Assembly (NCBI RefSeq): GCF_030269925.1
Contig: NC_085116.1
Location: 16,740,001 to 16,804,000 of the forward strand
Reading direction: 5' to 3'
DNA: 64,000 bases
Source of the DNA: Bombyx mori
Lineage: Eukaryota > Arthropoda > Insecta > Lepidoptera > Bombycidae
In this document: one piece after another, positions 1 through 11,350 of the stretch
How the letters are laid out: each line of letters begins with the position of its first letter
Numbering within the stretch: position 1 is the stretch's first letter
Made by a program: the position numbers and the translations under genes
The notes under the pieces: generated by a model
What the model was told of the DNA's origin: nothing
What the model saw: the letters and a program-made list of their open reading frames with translations, nothing else
The model's database searches: none

Positions 1-344
1 ATAATAGAATCTAAAGGTGAGAAGAAAAGGGAAACAAAAGGAAATTATTCTTTACAACATTGAGTGACAAAATCCCAGAAATAGAGAGAGATAGAGAGAG
101 ACAATTATCAACATGCTTTAATGTTTATGAGCCTGTATGTATGTATACGTGGACATTTTTCTATTTGATAATTTATTATTTTAGTAATCAGTCATAGTCA
201 TAATCACTGTAATCTAAAATAACTCAAGCTATGCTAAAATATTGGTCAGTTATCTTACTTGTCCGAGAAGTTAGTGATACTCAGCTCAGCTCAGATACTC
301 AGTTGCGATTGTCACTTAATTTCTTTTTTTCTTTTTTTTTTTTA

Positions 345-590
345 ATTTTTTTTTTATTGCTTATATGGGTTGACGAGCTCACAGCCCACCTGGTGTTAAG
401 TGGTTACTGGAGCCCATAGACATCTACAACGTAAATGCGCCACCCACCTTGAGATATAAGTTGTAAGGTCTCAGTATAGTTACAACGGCTACCCCACCCT
501 TCAAACCGAAACGCATTACTGCTTCACGGCAGAAATAGGCGGGGTGGTGGTACCTACCCGTGCGGACTCACAAGAGGTCCTACCACCAGT
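345..590 (-). mobile_element. CTGGTGGTAGG-family retroposon tail
   Basis: Minus-strand copy running from a T-rich run (the A-tail) through TTATTGCTTATATGGG to ACCACCAGT. It carries the whole ~245-bp conserved tail but none of the tRNA-like head seen in full-length relatives at 15.6, 17.2 and 63.2 kb. It stops exactly at the CTGGTGG boundary shared by many copies in the window. Confidence 0.9.
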
Positions 591-697
591 GAAAAATACT
601 CTTCAGAAAATCCCAACAACTGTACGAAGTTTCGTTAGAATGAATGCTTTAGGAACGCGCTGAAGAGAAACATACGAAGGAACATTCATATTTATTT

Positions 698-1043
698 ATA
701 TAGATCAGTGATTCTCAACCACTGTTCCGCGGCACTTTTGTGTGCCGCCAAATTTCAAAAGTGTGCCGCTAAATTTTGCGAATATATAATAATGTTAATA
801 TTATTAAATTATATCATTTGAAAATAAAAATATTTTAAACATGAATATATATTGAAATCCACAAAAAAAAATTTATAGTATATTTTAGTTTATTTCGTAT
901 ATTAAAATTTTTTGATAAACTATTTATGCAGTGTGTTGTAGTAAGTAAATAATTTTTCTTTTTTTTTTTGTGGGCCGCCAAATTTTGAAATCGTTAAATA
1001 TGTGCCGCAACAAAAAAAAAGGTTGAGAATCACTGATATAGAC
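698..1043. mobile_element. hAT-type MITE with 8-bp target duplication
   Basis: The element spans 706-1035 and is bounded by perfect terminal inverted repeats CAGTGATTCTCAACC and GGTTGAGAATCACTG. Flanking 8-mers ATATAGAT (698-705) and ATATAGAC (1036-1043) differ at one base, as an 8-bp hAT target duplication would after drift. The terminus resembles the CAGTGRTTCTCAACC end known in hAT families. Just inside both ends are GTGCCGC repeats (GTGCCGCCAAATTT and its kin). There is no transposase frame, so it is non-autonomous. Confidence 0.85.
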
Positions 1044-1099
1044 CATAAAATATGTACCGACGAAAAAATAATAAAATAAACGGCAAACGTCGTTCCACA

Positions 1100-1553
1100 A
1101 TTTCATGATTACTCTCGGGACGCAGATTTTTCGAACCACAAACAACGCTTAAACAGACTTTGGCAGATTAAAATTTTTCACGTGCATTTTGCAGCAGGTA
1201 CGCCCAGAAATTCCTAGTATTCAAGTTTTTTTTTTCACTTGGCAACATTGGCCTTTAATTCTAATTTAAAAATTTATTTTAAAAAAAACAAGCTTTTTTT
1301 ACAATAAATTTATTTTCTATTTTTAGTTGGGTTTTCTATAAAAGCGTGTCTTTTAGTTTTTTTTTTAAAACTATTATTTATTTTACATTTTTTTAGTTTA
1401 AGTAGAATTTTATGCATTATAAATTATTCATTAATGTACATTCACGGAAATACAACAGTTTCCAATTTGCCAAGTGAAAAAAAGAAGACGCTCAAATGTA
1501 TTTGTTGTTTTGACTGCCGGAAGTAAATAACGGGTCTAACTGTTTAAAATATT
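1100..1553. other. AT-rich spacer, nothing recognised
   Basis: Contains long T and A runs and the near-repeated words TTTTCACTTGGCAA (about 1224) and TTGCCAAGTGAAAAAA (about 1468). These form an inverted pair and could be the ends of a further decayed ~260-bp MITE, but I could not confirm target duplications. Confidence 0.3.
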
Positions 1554-1878
1554 GAACTGTCATCGCCACTAGGATTAGAGACCCCGGTAACCGTACTCGT
1601 CGAACTCGGCAAAGAGCTCGACGCGCAACCTAACCTAAGCACTAGCCCGTTGAGTTTCTCGCCGGGTCTTCTCAGCGGGTCGCGATTCCGATCCGGTAGT
1701 AGATTCATTCGCGAAGCAGCTACTCTTGAGTTGTTATGTCTCCCTTGGAGGCGCTTGGGTAGCTTTATCAAATCCCGCTCCTTCTGGCTGAGCCCTTGCT
1801 CGCCCCCTGTCCTTATGAAACTGGAAAGGTCTCCGGGCCACCAGTAAACCCTCAATAAAAATAAATGAATTGTCATCG
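1554..1878 (+). mobile_element. 5'-truncated LINE 3' end with 12-bp target duplication
   Basis: The insert (1566-1866) is GC-richer than its surroundings and ends in an AATAAAAATAAAT tail. It is flanked by GAACTGTCATCG (1554-1565) and GAATTGTCATCG (1867-1878), which match at 11 of 12 bases: the signature of target-primed insertion. Its core, TTCTCAGCGGGTCGCGATTC followed by CGATCCGGTAGTAGATTC, recurs at 23.26 kb and 24.7 kb, so this is a dispersed family. Short reading frames across it on both strands are not genes. The exact LINE clade was not determined. Confidence 0.75.
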
Positions 1879-2321
1879 GTCCTTGATAAGTATACCAAAT
1901 TTCGAGTTAATTCGACATTTTGAAGGGAATCAAAATTATTATCAAAGATTCCGTTACCTACTAACATAGATACCAAGATGCGTATGAAGCTAATAAAAGC
2001 GTATTAAAAAAAATTCTATTCATCACGACCGCTACACGATCTTGTTTGCATTTTTAAAATGTATACTTCGCTTTAGAGGACTCTTGTTATGTAGAGACGT
2101 ACATTATGGTGATCTAAACACAGCTTTAAAGCACCCCGATGCATGTGAATCACATTTATTTTCCCCCCAAAAGCACCAAAACTCGTTGCTGCTGTTGGCA
2201 TTACTGATAACAGGAAAGAATAACATCATAATTAAACTCGATGAAATCAATAACATTTGTCCCTCTCGCGCTTGCACGAGTGACAGAGATAGATGCGTGT
2301 TCCTTAAATGTCTCTGATGGC
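1879..2321. other. spacer with a small incidental reading frame
   Basis: A 91-codon plus-strand frame (2042-2317) begins without an ATG at the listed position and shows no recognisable domain. The stretch TCTCGCGCTTGCACGAGTGA is of a type common in silkworm repeats. I see no support for a gene. Confidence 0.3.
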
Positions 2322-3932
2322 CCATTACCGTAGAATGGGGTAAATAGGGACAAAATCGAACTTCAGATTGAATTTTAACATAGTTCCAATTAAATAGTCA
2401 CTGCTCAACCAAAGAAATAAGTTGAGTCTTGAACGTACCTAGGTGATAAAAACCGTTACATTATTTTAATTATTCAATTTAAAGAAATAATCGGTAAAAT
2501 AATGGCCGTCCCAATTTACCCAGCGTCCGGGGTAAATTGACACGGTTAAGGGTTAAATTGGGATATTTGTAAGGGTTGTCAACTCGCAGTACTGCGATAT
2601 ATAGGTAGGTGCCATATAATTATTTATATGGACCGAAATGATGAATACAATCCATAATTTAAGCACAATACACAACATAGTGTAAATTAAGCTGGTTTCT
2701 ATTCCGAAGCGATGTGACATGAATGATAATAAACAATACAATGATCAAAAAAAGTATGTGCATGTTATATTTTAGAAAATTATTATTTAATTTCCTTAAA
2801 AATCACAACTCTGAAAAAAAATCATAAAATAGAATAAAAAATTGAAAACAAAAGGACTGGAAATGCAATAATACAATTTTATTTAATCAACATTTTCAAA
2901 ATAATCTTTGAGCAAGAGTAAGATATCAGGTGAATAAGATAAAAAAACAGCTTTATCTGATTACTGCCAATAATAACAAAAATAAAAGAAATTCTTTCTA
3001 AGCAAATAACTAAACTCAATTAATTCACTCACCCATAATTGGATATCTCGGATTTTTAATTAATGTTACATTTAAAATCTGAGGCCTGTTTTTATTTGTG
3101 TGTGTTCGTTGTGAATCAAAATCAAATGACAAAATCACAAAATCATGATTCGATGCGTGAATAGATTCTGAAATAACAAAAGTTTTGATTCGTTTGAGTT
3201 CTTTTAACTTTTAATTTTTTTTATTGCTATAAAGAACATGCGACCGGGCAGATATTACAAGGTAAATGTCGCGAAAAAAAGTAATTACATATATACTTTT
3301 CTTTTACCTATAATACTTACATAAACTAACTGATAAACACATTAACCTTCTTTACATCACGCAATTAAGTGATAGTATAGGCTAAAAAATCTATTATAAG
3401 ATATCAGTGACAACCCTAACAAGCCATCCCTATTTTGTCTTTTGGCGTTCCAATTTTGTGTTTTCTCGTCCCTAATTTTTCCAGTCTCGTTCCAAATTAC
3501 CCTACATACGTTCCAATTTTCCCCAAAAAGAAAGGAAAAAATATACATTTTTTATTTTGTCGAAATATTGTATTTAAAATAAGAATATTGCAACTTACCG
3601 TTTGTTGTGGTATTTCCAGGTGTATTAAAAACTTATATAAACTGTGATCTTATTGAAAAAACAACGATAATATCACTTTTTTTAAAAGTTCTTTAAGCTG
3701 TTTTAAAACGCACTTTTCAACCACTATTTTAAATTTAATTTGACGAATTTTTGGGACCAACTTAACTCATGTTTAGTACTTCCATAGTTAGCTTGGTTTT
3801 TCTTCTATACATTGATAAATATTACCTTAAAGAAAATTAGGTAGATTCCGTGCTACAAGTACTTTGAGAATCTTCCGCAGGTTTGTCCCAATTTACCCCA
3901 GGATCCCAATTTACCCCATGTCATGGTAGTGG
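2322..3932. mobile_element. 1.6-kb inverted-repeat element with GGGGTAAATTGGGAC motif clusters
   Basis: The left end (CCATTACC...ATGGGGTAAATAGGGAC) and the reverse complement of the right end (CCACTACC...ATGGGGTAAATTGGGAT) match at about 23 of 30 bases. Degenerate versions of GGGGTAAATTGGGAC recur inside both ends in both orientations: around 2508-2566 and 3414-3530, with a doubled copy at 3886-3918. The interior is AT-rich and has no long frame. This layout of terminal repeats plus subterminal motif arrays fits a non-autonomous DNA transposon. No convincing target duplication was found, so the superfamily is left open. Confidence 0.55.
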
Positions 3933-4862
3933 TCGCGGTTATCTTAAGTAACACTTTGTACAAATTGGGACATCCTCTTTGCACGAAACATATTGTATAG
4001 TTTAATGTTGGTTTTAATAGCGCAATTTAGTTTTGAGTACGAATTTTATATTAACGTCCTCAATCTTTGGCAAATGGTCTACGCACGGAAATAAACAAAG
4101 TTCGACCATTTATTTAAAAAAAAAAAATTATTTTAATATCCGTGAAGAATCTAAAAATCGAAATACATATAATAAATACATATAAAATATAATAATTAAA
4201 TGTTAATCTAACGCACTTAATCAAATTCTTAAATTACAAGTTCATTTTTCTAGTTTGAACAACTACGATGGAGCTATTTCCCAGATACAAAAAAAAATGG
4301 CGCAATTGGCTCTGCGTGAAACTTCACGGCGATAGTGTTGTAAAATTTAGTACATTTGTTTACAGGGATAAGTGAATAGAGAAAACTGTACTAAAAGTTG
4401 TTCAATTCATCATTTTTTTTAAATGAAAAGTTCTTTAGCCCCGTTGAGCACTTTTTGTTAAGGGAAAATCTTATTGGTTTGCCTCACCGACATGCTAATG
4501 TTGAATGTAAAACACATCGTGTATATCTTGTGCTGTGCGCGTTAGAAGCTTTTTGGATGGGTGAAATCTTGTGAATTGGGATCACCGATATGCGTAATAG
4601 CAGTATATTTGTATATAGGCAACTTATTCTGTGAAATTAGTGCTATACAACACTATACAAGTAAAACTGAATGGATTTAGTAAAATTGTATATTAATTTT
4701 TATTTCAATTAACTTGTATTTATTTTTTTCAATGTCAGATATGAAAACCAGAATAATGTCAATAATTCTAAATTAAGCATTATGAAATTTCAAATTTTAA
4801 TACTAAAATTCTTAGTTTTAACTTCTATCGACAGTCCGTATGACTACCAATTTTATTATTTA
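3933..4862. other. AT-rich spacer, nothing recognised
   Basis: About 0.9 kb of low-complexity AT-rich DNA with poly-A and poly-T runs. No frame above 60 codons, no repeat shared with the rest of the window and no splice-framed exon was noticed. Confidence 0.4.
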
Positions 4863-5301
4863 CTAGCGGCCCGCCCCGGCTAGGGCTCCGATTATGTCTT
4901 TAATAAAAATTTTAACGATATTTGACGTTGTTAATAATAGAACACTTATTGCGGCATAACTATAATAGTGAGTCATATGCTGTCACGAAACTTTTTGTAA
5001 ATAATAATGTGTTCTACAAAGTCGTAGTACATTATTTTATTCCATCTACAATAGTTTTCGCAGCGCACGCATGTAAATAATATTTTAGGTAGTTTTTTTA
5101 CACCTTGGGTTTTTATATTATTGGAGTTTTAGTATGGATCCCTAATTTTTTTCAACAAAATTTTTAGCTTATGTCACTCGGGAATAGTGTATCTTCCAAA
5201 CAGTGAAAGAATTTTTCAAATCGGTTCAGTAGTTTCGGAGCCTATTCAATACAAACAAACAAACAAATCTTTCCTCTTTATAATATTAGTATTAGTATAG
5301 A
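4863..5301 (-). mobile_element. Lep1-like non-autonomous Helitron
   Basis: Read on the minus strand it starts TCTATACTAATACTAATATT and ends GGGGCGGGCCGCTAG, fulfilling the Helitron rule of 5' TC and 3' CTAG. It sits between A and T, the usual Helitron target. The start and end match the abundant lepidopteran Lep1-type elements as I recall them. A CAAACAAACAAA run just inside the 5' end is also present in the relative at 41.1 kb. Confidence 0.8.
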
Positions 5302-6104
5302 TTCATTGTACATAAATACTAACCAAACTCATCCAATCAAAGCAAAAAAAGAGAGCTTCAATTTTAAAACGCTACGTACCTACATTGTCGAATGAATTCG
5401 AATGAAAAATTCACAAAAATAACTCGTTAAGAAACTCTTAGGGAAAGTAACGGAGAGTCCTATCTCTCTAATTGTTTTTCGCAATTTGGACGCGAGCCAA
5501 AACAAGACGGCGTCATTGAACGTCGATCGAAAAACCGTGGCAGTCTTTACCCGTGTTTTATTATAGCTCTTATTATTTATATCAGATGTTTGAAATTGAT
5601 ATTAATCTAGATTTTGTTGTTACATTCAAGGTGATTTAAAACTACGAGCCCTTTGAAAATGAAGTGGTTTGTTTTCAATAATCTCTCTTTTATTTATGAG
5701 GTCATTTCGATAAATTATTTCTCATTGAACTTTTAAAATAAAATAGACAAGATGATTTACAGCATCTACTTTAAGAAAAAAAGTATAATATTTTCAAAAA
5801 TCAATTCGTAGATTAATTAGTAGCAGATACGTAAAAGTTTCAAAACTGTTTTTTTTTAATCAACGTTCAAGCACTCAAATCAAAAAGTTGTCATACGATT
5901 TCAAATAAAGGTAATGGCGGACGATTTCACTGACATATACGCGCCAAAACAACTGAACACATACTACTTTTACGATCGATTCACTGTTTATTGTGGAGGT
6001 CTCTCGAATCGTAAATTCGCTTTCGTGCTCTCGTGTGATTTTCTTCGAAATATCTTTGAGATATTTTAAACTGTTTGATATTTTGAATGGACTGTTTTAC
6101 GGCA
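5302..6104. other. AT-rich spacer, nothing recognised
   Basis: Mixed AT-rich DNA. A slightly GC-richer patch near 5440-5550 (GGACGCGAGCCAAAACAAGA) is the only distinctive part; no reading frame or repeat relation was found. Confidence 0.35.
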
Positions 6105-6515
6105 TCTATATATTAATACGTGAAGCAAAAACTTTGTATCCCTTTTTACGAAAATTGCGCGGACGGAGGATCATGAAATTTTCCACACTTATAGAGAATA
6201 TAGAGGAGAAGTGCACAATGCTAATAGTTTTTGAAAATAATATATAAAAGATACATTAAATCAATAAAGAAAACATTATACACACTGCATACACTGTATT
6301 TGACGCAAACACGCATGCATACTATTTATTATCAAACTTTTGTTCTTGACGTCTGTTGTCAAATTGAGATTAAATATTTGTCTTTGTTAATATTTTTTAT
6401 AGTGTAGTCTTGGCGAAATTTGTGATTATAGAAGTATAAAATAGAATCATAATAGTGTACAAACTTACAATTTCAATTAATTATAGTCGAATTTCGACTA
6501 CTGCGGGACCACTAG
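6105..6515 (+). mobile_element. 0.4-kb non-autonomous Helitron, copy 1 (intact hairpin)
   Basis: Starts TCTATATATTAATACGTGAA and ends with a palindrome TAGTCGAATTTCGACTA, then CTGCGGGACCA and CTAG. A TC start, a 3' hairpin about 11 bases before CTAG, and insertion between A and T are the Helitron signature. Two further copies lie at 23.77 and 42.50 kb and align over the whole length. No Rep/helicase is encoded, so mobilisation would need an autonomous partner elsewhere. Confidence 0.85.
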
Positions 6516-7417
6516 TTTGAATTAAATACCTACAGAAGAATATTTTAGTCTTTCCTTTTGCCGCAAATCTATGACTCATTTGACTCTCAAATATTACATA
6601 ACTACTTTAACGATATCGAGACATTATTATCTATCTAACAAAAATAATGAGATGTATTTGAATTAACTTTAAACGATATGTAAGAGACTCTCTTCAAAAA
6701 AAAAAAAAAAACAGACAACTGGAGGAAGATGATTAACATGGCCATGAATTATCTGATAACAAAACAGATGTTTATTAATATGTACATAGATCCGGCATAA
6801 AGTTTTAATGGTCCGAATGGATAACTTTCAATAATAATTCCTAATTTAATAACAACAACCTAGAGTAGAGCGTAATGAATTTATTATACACCATCATAAA
6901 TAAATAGGTAAAATTTTAATATACATACATAAATACCAATGAACACAAAAGTAAGTTCTGGTTTTTGACCAGTCAAGATTCACTATTTCCCGCCCATGAC
7001 ACGGAACGTATTTTCCTAATATTTCAAAGAGGGTGATTCTATTTTATGCCCACTTATAAAAATAAAGTAAAAAATTAATTGTATCTCCTGCGAAAACCAC
7101 ATCGATATTTCAGTTTTATTGTGTTCTGATGGAGCCCCTAAATCCGTAATAACCTCGATCCCTCCCGTTTTATTCACGGCAATTAAACTCAAATTATTCG
7201 AGACCTGTACCAGATGTTGTTTATGAAAAATAACTCGATTCCAAATCTATTATCGTATGATTAGACTGAATCCGCGACTTTATTTAGGATACAATAGTTA
7301 TTTTGTCATTGGCTTCAGTTTATTGTTATAGCTCGCTACGTCCTTACCATTATGATGTTCTTGAAAACAATTTATCTGGATCGTTAACATAAATGATATG
7401 CGTTTGTTTTTAGGAGA
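6516..7417. other. AT-rich spacer, nothing recognised
   Basis: About 0.9 kb without a supportable frame. It contains a 15-base A run near 6697 and ordinary AT-rich sequence. Confidence 0.35.
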
Positions 7418-7514
7418 TCTCATGTCTCAAGGTTGGTGCCGGTAGTCGTTGAAGTTTATAGGCTCCGGTAATCACTTAACATGAGGTGGGCCGTGCACTC
7501 AAAAAAAAAAAAAC
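7418..7514 (+). mobile_element. decayed CTGGTGGTAGG-family 3' end
   Basis: Carries the last ~85 bp of the tail (TCTCAAGG, then GGCTCCGGTAATCACTTAAC and AGGTGGGCCGTG) followed by an A run. It is more divergent than most copies and lacks the upstream half. Confidence 0.65.
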
Positions 7515-8029
7515 AAATCTAGAGCACTAAAAATCTAGAATATTCGGTTCTCAAACGAATTTTACTGGAAATAATGTAGCGTAGAAAATTGATAAAATAT
7601 AATTGAAAATATATAAAAAAATCATTATTACTTGTTAATTGAGACACCGGTCTCACGCCTCAAGCTCTGCACATCCACTATGATGTTAGGCTGTGATCAC
7701 CAGGAATATCATAGGCTCTACCAACAAATTCCATCTTCTCACGCTCAGCGAGCAAAACTGAGCACCAATTTTAATGCAATACAAATTGCATGCTGAAGGC
7801 AATATTCGTATAACATTCGCGCGTACGAGCAAGCTCGGTATAATAAGGCGTTCAGTGAATCGGAAAATCAGGTTTAACTCATTTTATATGCGGACAATGT
7901 TACTCATAATATTGGGGTTGATTTTAAAATAGTAATTTTTATCGTGAAATTTATGGAGAATAGTCTCGGGTTATCAGCGTAATTTTGAGATGGACCTGTC
8001 CCCAAAGTAGGTTTGTTTGGGGTAAGAAT

Positions 8030-8130
8030 GTATTCGGCTGCCCAGGACCGATTTTTGTGGCACGGCTTTGGAAGACCTATGTCCAGCAGTGGACGTCTGT
8101 GAGCTGATAAGAAGAAGAAGCCTGTCTATT
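8030..8130 (+). pseudogene. RTE-like LINE, extreme C-terminus and 3' end
   Basis: GCCCAGGACCG, then GACCTATGTCCAGCAGTGG and an AGAAGAAGAAG tail correspond to the widespread lepidopteran LINE 3' end that encodes an 'AQDR...GRPMSSS'-type C-terminus before a short microsatellite tail. Only about 100 bp survive. Clade assignment to RTE is from memory. Confidence 0.6.
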
Positions 8131-8294
8131 TGATCTTTCTCACTCCAGTGTCATTCAGCTATTAAATAATCGAGATATTGTTAGTGTAGACAGATTTCAC
8201 TGATACTTCATAAAAAAATTCAAAAATCAGCGGATAGTTCATCGCGTTGCCATCACCGGTCGTGTTCTTTTGCTTTAATACTGGTGGTACATAT

Positions 8295-8540
8295 TACTGG
8301 TGGTAGGACCTCTTGTGAGTCCGCGCGAGTAGGTACCACCACCCTGCCTATTTCTGCCGTGAAGCAGTAATGCGTTTCAGTTTGAAGGGTGGGGCAGCCG
8401 TTGTGACTATACTGAGATCTTAGAACTTATATCTCAAGGTGGGTGGCGCATTTACGTCGTAGATGTCTATGAGCTCCAGTAACCACTTAACACCAGGTGG
8501 GCTGTGAGCTCGTCTACTCATCTAAGCAATAAAAAAAAAA
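8295..8540 (+). mobile_element. CTGGTGGTAGG-family retroposon tail
   Basis: Complete tail from ACTGGTGGTAGGACC to CTAAGCAATAAAAAAAAAA, no tRNA-like head. Just upstream TACTGGTGGTACAT repeats the first bases of the element, either a micro-duplication or a partial target duplication. Confidence 0.9.
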
Positions 8541-8799
8541 TACCTGGTACTATATTTCTTCGTCACAAAGACGGTAGATGAACGATAAATTAAAATTTCA
8601 TAGAAGTTGTTAAAGTAATTTTCTTAACACGAAAATCGTAACGCTGTAATTACGTTGTGAATTACGTCGAATATTAGGTGTGAAAAAAATAAATACGAGA
8701 TTTAAGTCGTGAACCGTAGTTTTATTTAATGTCTGTATACTGCCAGTATTTGAGCTTCAAGTTTCCGACCTCTTTATTCCACAACCAGTATACTCGAAA

Positions 8800-9029
8800 T
8801 ACATTGAAAAGAAAATCTTCAATAGTTCAAAACGAGGCTTATGAAGAGTACTTTTTGGAACGAAGTTCCTTATCGCGCGTTGTGAAAGGGAGCTAGACGG
8901 AAAAAAATCTTACGAAAAGTTGTCACGACACTTTTTAGATCCGTCATTCTGACCAATCAACGTGTAGGCGCTTATCGCGTGACATTGCTCGTATCCGATT
9001 GGTCCGCGTAATGAGTACAGTTTCTCGAG
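8800..9029. repeat. possible unclassified dispersed repeat
   Basis: A GC-richer stretch (TGTGAAAGGGAGCTAGACGG, then CCGATTGGTCCGCG) that resembles silkworm interspersed DNA in composition and abuts a Bm1 fragment. No second copy exists in this window, so the call is weak. Confidence 0.25.
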
Positions 9030-9134
9030 ATGGCTCTGCCTCTGGCATTGCTGAAGTCCATGGGCGACGGTAACCACTCACCATAAGGTGGGCCGTCTAT
9101 GTGGGCGTTTTTGCATACAAGGACAATAAAAAAA
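9030..9134 (+). mobile_element. Bm1 SINE, 5'-truncated
   Basis: Matches the Bm1 3' third: GGCTCTGCCTCTGGCATTGC, GAAGTCCATGGGCGACGG, TAACCACTCACC, ending ACAATAAAAAAA. The stretch after GGTGGGCCGT is altered relative to other copies. Confidence 0.85.
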
Positions 9135-10097
9135 TCAAAAAAATCATGTCAACATAAAAGATTGAGGAATTGTACTGAAGACGTTAAAAAATGGCAATAA
9201 TGCTCATGTTAATTAGCCAGTAATTATATTATTACATTACCGCCTGATGAATGCTGAATTTTTGATTTAAAAACCCCTCACTGTGTTTAATTCAACGCAG
9301 GCGAACCTCGGGAATTGTAATTCCGTTGAAAGCTAATTTACCGCTGGTTCGATTGAAACTGCCTTGAGAGAGAGACACGCAATAAATTACCACGATTTAA
9401 AAGCAGTTTTATGGCTTAACATCGTTTTAAAAATTTCCATGATTTTACAGTTTTCCTGGTCACGGAAGGAGCTTTGTTGGTGTATGGGTGCGCATTTCGA
9501 ATAGTCTCTCATTGTTGTTATGAACACGAAAGTCGGTCGTATTTGAAAGCTTATTTTCTTTCACCCAAATCACACAAGCCACGCTGCTGGCTTAATCATA
9601 GGAAAAATCTGTAAAGCTGTATAGAAAACACGTAACTTTTTTTTGTGAAATGTCTCTAACAGCAACGCCAATAACCAATAAACATTTTAGATTAATAAAG
9701 GGTCACTTTATCTGTCTTTGAAAGCAGAGTTATGTTCCCGCAATATTAAAACATGTCATCATAGTGCAAAGAAAAAACAGTTCAGTAATCTTTACTCCTT
9801 TGTATTTTGAAAGATTTTTCCGTAACTATTAACTTCATAAAAAATGGACCGCTATTTTTTTCACACTTTCAAGGGAAACTAATCAATGGCAACACCATCG
9901 AGAAAATTTAATACTGAATCTAAATGTTGAGGTGTCAGTGATTATCGTCTGATTTCCAGTGCTCGGACCCTGGTTTTATGAAATGATTAAATTTATGTTG
10001 AGCTAACCATAATTAACTTTAGTGACATTGTGAAGAATTAGAACGCGTGAACTTTCCAACGTATAGTCGAGCGATTCTCAATAAAATGAAGACATGA
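9135..10097. other. spacer, nothing recognised
   Basis: About 1 kb of AT-rich DNA. No frame, splice-framed exon or repeat relation was found. Confidence 0.35.
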
Positions 10098-10325
10098 ATA
10101 TTTTTCTATATGCGGATCAACGAGCTCATGGATCGTCTGGTGGAAATGGGTCACCGGAGTCCATAGACGACACAACCTAAATACCACCAACTGATTCCAT
10201 TGCATTACGGACATCCCAATCAGAGTGTTTTACTGTTCCATGCCAGAAATATACAGATGATACATATCCGTACTTGCTCATAAAACTCTCTGCAAGTGGT
10301 AAGTGCCACCACCAAAAGTACCTAC
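10098..10325 (-). mobile_element. old CTGGTGGTAGG-family tail
   Basis: Strongly diverged minus-strand copy: ATCAACGAGCTCATGG, GGAGTCCATAGACG, then CCATGCCAGAAATA and GCCACCACC. The order of landmarks matches the family, but identity is low and boundaries are approximate. Confidence 0.65.
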
Positions 10326-10514
10326 TAGCGGTAGTACGTATTTTGAAATAGTTGTAGTTGTAAGAAGTCGTATTTAATATAACCCAGTTTCGTAGTTGTT
10401 TTGGTTGGTCATATAGAGTTCAAAGTTAATTGCTAATCGGAATCAAAATGTTGGTAAAACTACATTCTTATCGTATCTTGGCTATACTTGATTTTGTTCC
10501 GTTTTTCTATATCT

Positions 10515-10735
10515 TTTTTTTTATTATCCTTGTAGACGGACAAACGTATGGCCCACCTGATGGTGAGTGGTTACCGTCGCCCATGGACCTCAGTAATGGC
10601 AGGGGCCTCCACAAGCCTCGTTTGAAGAAGGACATGTCATAGCGCTCGGAAAACAACGTAGAGAGGAGCTCATTCCAAAGCCGGATGTACGTGACAAAAA
10701 AGATCTCAGATAGTGAACCGTGATATCTCCATTTA
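10515..10735 (-). mobile_element. Bm1 SINE with internal deletion
   Basis: Starts at the T-rich complement of the A-tail, then ATGGCCCACCTGATGGTGAG and GTCGCCCATGGACC. The usual segment containing AAGCCGCTGCCTACC is missing, so GGCAGGGGCC joins directly to TCCACAAGCCTCG. The 5' part (GAAGGACATGTCATAGCGCT) is retained. Confidence 0.85.
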
Positions 10736-11254
10736 CAGCACATTTATTTAAAGATAAGCGACATGCTCTTGAAGCGTACCTAACGATATTAAAATTAATG
10801 AATATGCCAACTCTACTAGTACCCAATAACAGGCATTCCGAGAATTACAAATAATTTCAATAGATTCTCGAGGATGTTTACAACAAAATATTCTATTGGG
10901 GACAAGAAGAACTTCCTAATGAGTCAAAGCCTGGTTTTTTCGATTTAATAATATCTAATAGCCCACGGAATATACAAAGGATATGAATGAGGGAAAAAAC
11001 GAGTGGCTCTCGAATTCTACAAGTACTCTTAATGAAAAGGGGTTATCTTTTCAAGTTGGATGGTATGGAGGCGCTCGATCGATACAGGTAAGACAGGATG
11101 TGAGGCCTATTGTCAAAGTATTCCATGGTACCAGAGAAATTACACAATGAATTTTTTAAGACAATAGAACACATACTTTGAAGGTTTTTTTTAGCTTAAA
11201 ATAACATAAAAGTGGGTTTGTTTCTCACAGAAAATCGCTACGTAGGCACAATCT

Positions 11255-11350
11255 CTTTGAAAGTGGTTGATGGCATTCACGTCTCTATATCCATGGACTC
11301 AGCTAGTCACTTAACATCAGATGGGACATCCACCCTTACACCGATCTAAG
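11255..11350 (+). mobile_element. decayed CTGGTGGTAGG-family 3' end
   Basis: ATCCATGGACTCAGCTAGTC followed by ACTTAACATCAGATGGGAC and CGATCTAAGAAATTA tracks the last 90 bp of the tail at low identity. Confidence 0.45.

Noticed and set aside
1544..1976. Overlapping frames of 65-110 codons
   Set aside because: They cover a LINE 3' end bounded by a 12-bp target duplication.
5993..6247. 84-codon plus-strand frame
   Set aside because: It runs into the 0.4-kb Helitron, which is non-coding in its other copies, and lacks a start codon at its listed beginning.
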